From positions 1 through 6,488 of the forward strand of contig JAJZKJ010000130.1 in the NCBI GenBank assembly GCA_021804195.1: a DNA stretch of 6,488 nt. Direction: 5' to 3'. This DNA comes from Acidobacteriota bacterium (GTDB taxonomy: Bacteria; Planctomycetota; Phycisphaerae; WQYP01; JAJZKJ01). The position numbers and the translations under genes are program-made. The notes under the pieces are model-generated. The model had not been told where the DNA came from, searched no databases, and saw only the letters and a list, made by a program, of their open reading frames with translations. Position 1 is the first letter of the stretch. Each line of letters begins with the position of its first letter. This document shows, piece after piece, positions 4,912-6,488 of this stretch.

Positions 4912-6432
4912 TTAAAGCTGGAGAGAGGACCAGAGGGCGTCAATCTTCGCCCGGGTTTGCGGGTCCATGATAATTTCGCTGGGCCAGGGGCGGGCAAAGC
5001 CCTCGCTCGGCCATTTGCGGGTGGCATCAATGCCCATTTTGCTGCCGTAGTTGGGCAGCCGCGAGGCGTGGTCGAGCGCGTCAATGGGGCCGAGGGTAAA
5101 TTGGATATCGCGTTCGGGGTCAATGTTATTGCAGGCGTGGAGGACGACGGCGCGCGGGTCGTGAATATCCACATCGTGATCCACGACGATGATGCATTTG
5201 GTGAACATGGCCTGGCCCAGTCCCCACAGGCCGTGCATGACCTTGCGGGCCTGGCCGGGATAGGATTTTTTGACGGCCACGATCATCAGGTGATGAAAAC
5301 AGCCCTCGAGCGGCATGTGAATATCGGTGACTTCAGGCAGCTGCAACTGCAATAGAGGCAGGAAAATGCGGCCGATGGCCTGACCCATGAAGCCATCTTC
5401 CATGGGCGGCTTGCCCACGATGGTGGTGGCGTAAATGGGGTCCTGACGATGGGTGATGCAGGTTACGTGCAGAACGGGATATTGATCGGCGAGGGAGTAA
5501 AAACCGGTGTGATCGCCGAAGGGGCCTTCGAGGCGGCGTTCGTCGAGATCCACATAGCCTTCGAGCACGATTTCGGCGCCGGCGGGAACTTCCAGGTCCA
5601 CGGTATGGCAGCGGACCATTTCCACCGGCTGCTGGCGCAGAAAGCCGGCGAGCAGCATTTCATCGAGTCCGGGAGGGGCGGGCAGCACGGCGGCGAAGGT
5701 GACGGCGGGATCGGTGCCGATGGCGGCGGCGACGGGAAGCCGCCGGCCGCCGGGGGGAACGGGGGGCAGCGCGTCCGCGCCCAGGGCATGATCGCGGCCC
5801 AGATGCAGGACCGCGCCGGGATTCTGACGCAGGGCTTCACGCTGATGCTCGGCGCCATGCTTGTGGATCTGCCAATGCATGCCGCAGGTGGTCTGGTCAA
5901 AAACCTGCAGCCGGTACATGCCGACATTGCGCCGGCCGGTGAGGGGATCGCGGGTGAAAACGCAGGGCAGGGTGATGAAGCGGCCGGCATCTTCGGGCCA
6001 GCACTGCAGGACGGGAAACTCGAGCAGGGAAAAATCTTTTTCCCGGATCACCTGCTGGCAGGGGCCGCGGCTGACGGTGCGGGGAAAGAAGGCTCCCATT
6101 TCGGCCAACTGGGGCAGCATTTTCAATTTGCCCAGCAGGCCCTCGGCGGGGCGCATTTCAAGATAGCCGCGCAGCCGGCCGGCGATTTCATCCACATTTT
6201 CCACGCCCAGGGCCATGGCCATGCGGCGGGCGGTGCCGAATTGATTGATCAGCAGCGGGCGGTTGGGGTAGCCTTCCGGCTGCTCGAACAGGAGCGCCGG
6301 GCCGGAGCGTTTCACGACCCGGTCGGCCACTTCGGGAATTTCAAGCAAGGGTGACAGCGAAGCGCGGATGCGCTTCAGCTCGCCCGCGCGTTCCAGCGCG
6401 GCGATGAATTCCCGCAGGTCGGCATACGCCAT
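4912..6432 (-). CDS. ubiD: UbiD-family prenylated-FMN-dependent decarboxylase
   Basis: This complete cytosolic enzyme of 506 residues (E. coli UbiD is 497) reversibly decarboxylates aromatic or unsaturated acids with prenyl-FMN supplied by a UbiX partner, which is not in this window. Family landmarks are the N-terminal DLREFI, PALLFE (45-50), CWPEDAGRFIT (144-154), the NVGMYRLQ cofactor motif (169-176), MHWQIHKHG (185-193), VEMV (270-273), EVPAGAEIVLEG (281-292), EGPFGDHTGFY (302-312) and GSKMGIDATRKWP (463-475). By remembered alignment to Fdc1, Arg174, Glu302 and Asp307 are the catalytic triad, and Asn169, His190 and Glu271 would bind the metal and prenyl-FMN phosphate; all are present. An extra stretch of about 25 residues sits at 201-229. 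ATG 6432 gives the canonical start, with only a weak GGAAA before it, and no in-frame ATG, GTG or TTG lies between it and the window edge. The substrate is probably 4-hydroxy-polyprenylbenzoate or its counterpart in the futalosine menaquinone route; neither is proven. Confidence 0.95.
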   Translation of the reverse strand: MAYADLREFIAALERAGELKRIRASLSPLLEIPEVADRVVKRSGPALLFEQPEGYPNRPLLINQFGTARRMAMALGVENVDEIAGRLRGYLEMRPAEGLLGKLKMLPQLAEMGAFFPRTVSRGPCQQVIREKDFSLLEFPVLQCWPEDAGRFITLPCVFTRDPLTGRRNVGMYRLQVFDQTTCGMHWQIHKHGAEHQREALRQNPGAVLHLGRDHALGADALPPVPPGGRRLPVAAAIGTDPAVTFAAVLPAPPGLDEMLLAGFLRQQPVEMVRCHTVDLEVPAGAEIVLEGYVDLDERRLEGPFGDHTGFYSLADQYPVLHVTCITHRQDPIYATTIVGKPPMEDGFMGQAIGRIFLPLLQLQLPEVTDIHMPLEGCFHHLMIVAVKKSYPGQARKVMHGLWGLGQAMFTKCIIVVDHDVDIHDPRAVVLHACNNIDPERDIQFTLGPIDALDHASRLPNYGSKMGIDATRKWPSEGFARPWPSEIIMDPQTRAKIDALWSSLQL

Positions 6433-6439
6433 GGTTTCC

Positions 6440-6445
6440 AGTATA
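6440..6445 (-). promoter_or_regulatory. -10 element seven bases before the UbiD start codon
   Basis: TATACT on the minus strand (five of six matches to TATAAT, also fitting TANNNT) ends seven bases before the ATG at 6432. Transcription would then begin at or next to the start codon, giving a leaderless or nearly leaderless message. This fits the poor Shine-Dalgarno sequence. I see no good -35 at the usual distance, where the DNA is very GC-rich. Confidence 0.35.
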
Positions 6446-6488
6446 AAGCGGGGTGCGCTGCCGGCCGGCGGCGGGTCAGGACATCGGC

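Noticed and set aside
4709..4915. Alternative plus-strand frame over the end of the unknown gene, with a basic C-terminus
   Set aside because: I considered a frameshift giving the unknown protein a basic tail, but nothing in the sequence requires it and the original frame reads coherently to its own stop.
5449..6354. A 301-codon open frame on the plus strand opposite ubiD
   Set aside because: It is fully antisense to a well-conserved enzyme, is rich in Gly/Ala/His as expected of a mirrored GC-rich gene, and shows no recognisable motif or ribosome site. It is a codon-bias shadow.
6433..6488. End of a further gene at the right edge (TGA at 6476-6478 on the minus strand)
   Set aside because: Only three codons precede that stop within the window, which is too little to support a gene.

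Overview
The window reads as ordinary chromosomal DNA from a GC-rich (roughly 60%, estimated by eye) Gram-negative bacterium. My best guess is Acidobacteriota: the UbiD-family decarboxylase, the WecA-like transferase with a cytosolic tail and the small conserved gene at 4426-4866 all have that flavour. This rests on remembered family resemblance, not a search. I saw no insertion sequence, integrase, CRISPR array, rRNA or tRNA.

Layout, left to right. (1) At 7-594 (+) lies the C-terminal part of tryptophanyl-tRNA synthetase, with an in-frame TAG just before the first conserved block, at the window edge. (2) At 675-1145 (-) is a small secreted Asn/Gly-rich protein with a Cys-His5-Arg-Cys cluster and a C-terminal tail resembling a PEP-CTERM sorting signal. 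It has a good promoter of its own. (3) At 1240-2715 (-) is a polytopic membrane protein of the O-antigen ligase/polymerase type. (4) At 2755-4224 (-) is a WecA/TagO-type polyprenyl-phosphate N-acetylhexosamine-1-phosphate transferase with a C-terminal extension of about 140 residues. Genes 4 and 3 lie 39 bases apart and probably form an operon read from a TATAAT-type promoter near 4294-4323. (5) At 4426-4866 (+) is a conserved-looking protein of unknown function, divergent from gene 4. (6) At 4912-6432 (-) is a complete UbiD-family prenylated-FMN decarboxylase, convergent with gene 5, with a -10-like hexamer seven bases before its ATG.

The functional core is genes 4, 3 and 2. Gene 4 would start a lipid-linked glycan on undecaprenyl phosphate at the inner membrane, and gene 3 would polymerise or transfer such a glycan on the periplasmic side. 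Gene 2 would be an exported protein with a sorting-like tail; PEP-CTERM sorting is typically associated with exopolysaccharide genes. No other glycosyltransferase, flippase or exosortase is present, so the rest of the pathway would be elsewhere. TrpS (translation) and UbiD (probably quinone biosynthesis) look like unrelated housekeeping neighbours.

Intergenic stretches are short. The longest are 595-674, 1146-1239 and 4225-4425. They hold candidate promoters but no convincing factor-independent terminator. I found no clear new biological system. The most unusual items are the His-cluster/PEP-CTERM-like protein next to the polysaccharide genes, the WecA tail, the UbiD insertion and the uncharacterised 146-residue protein.
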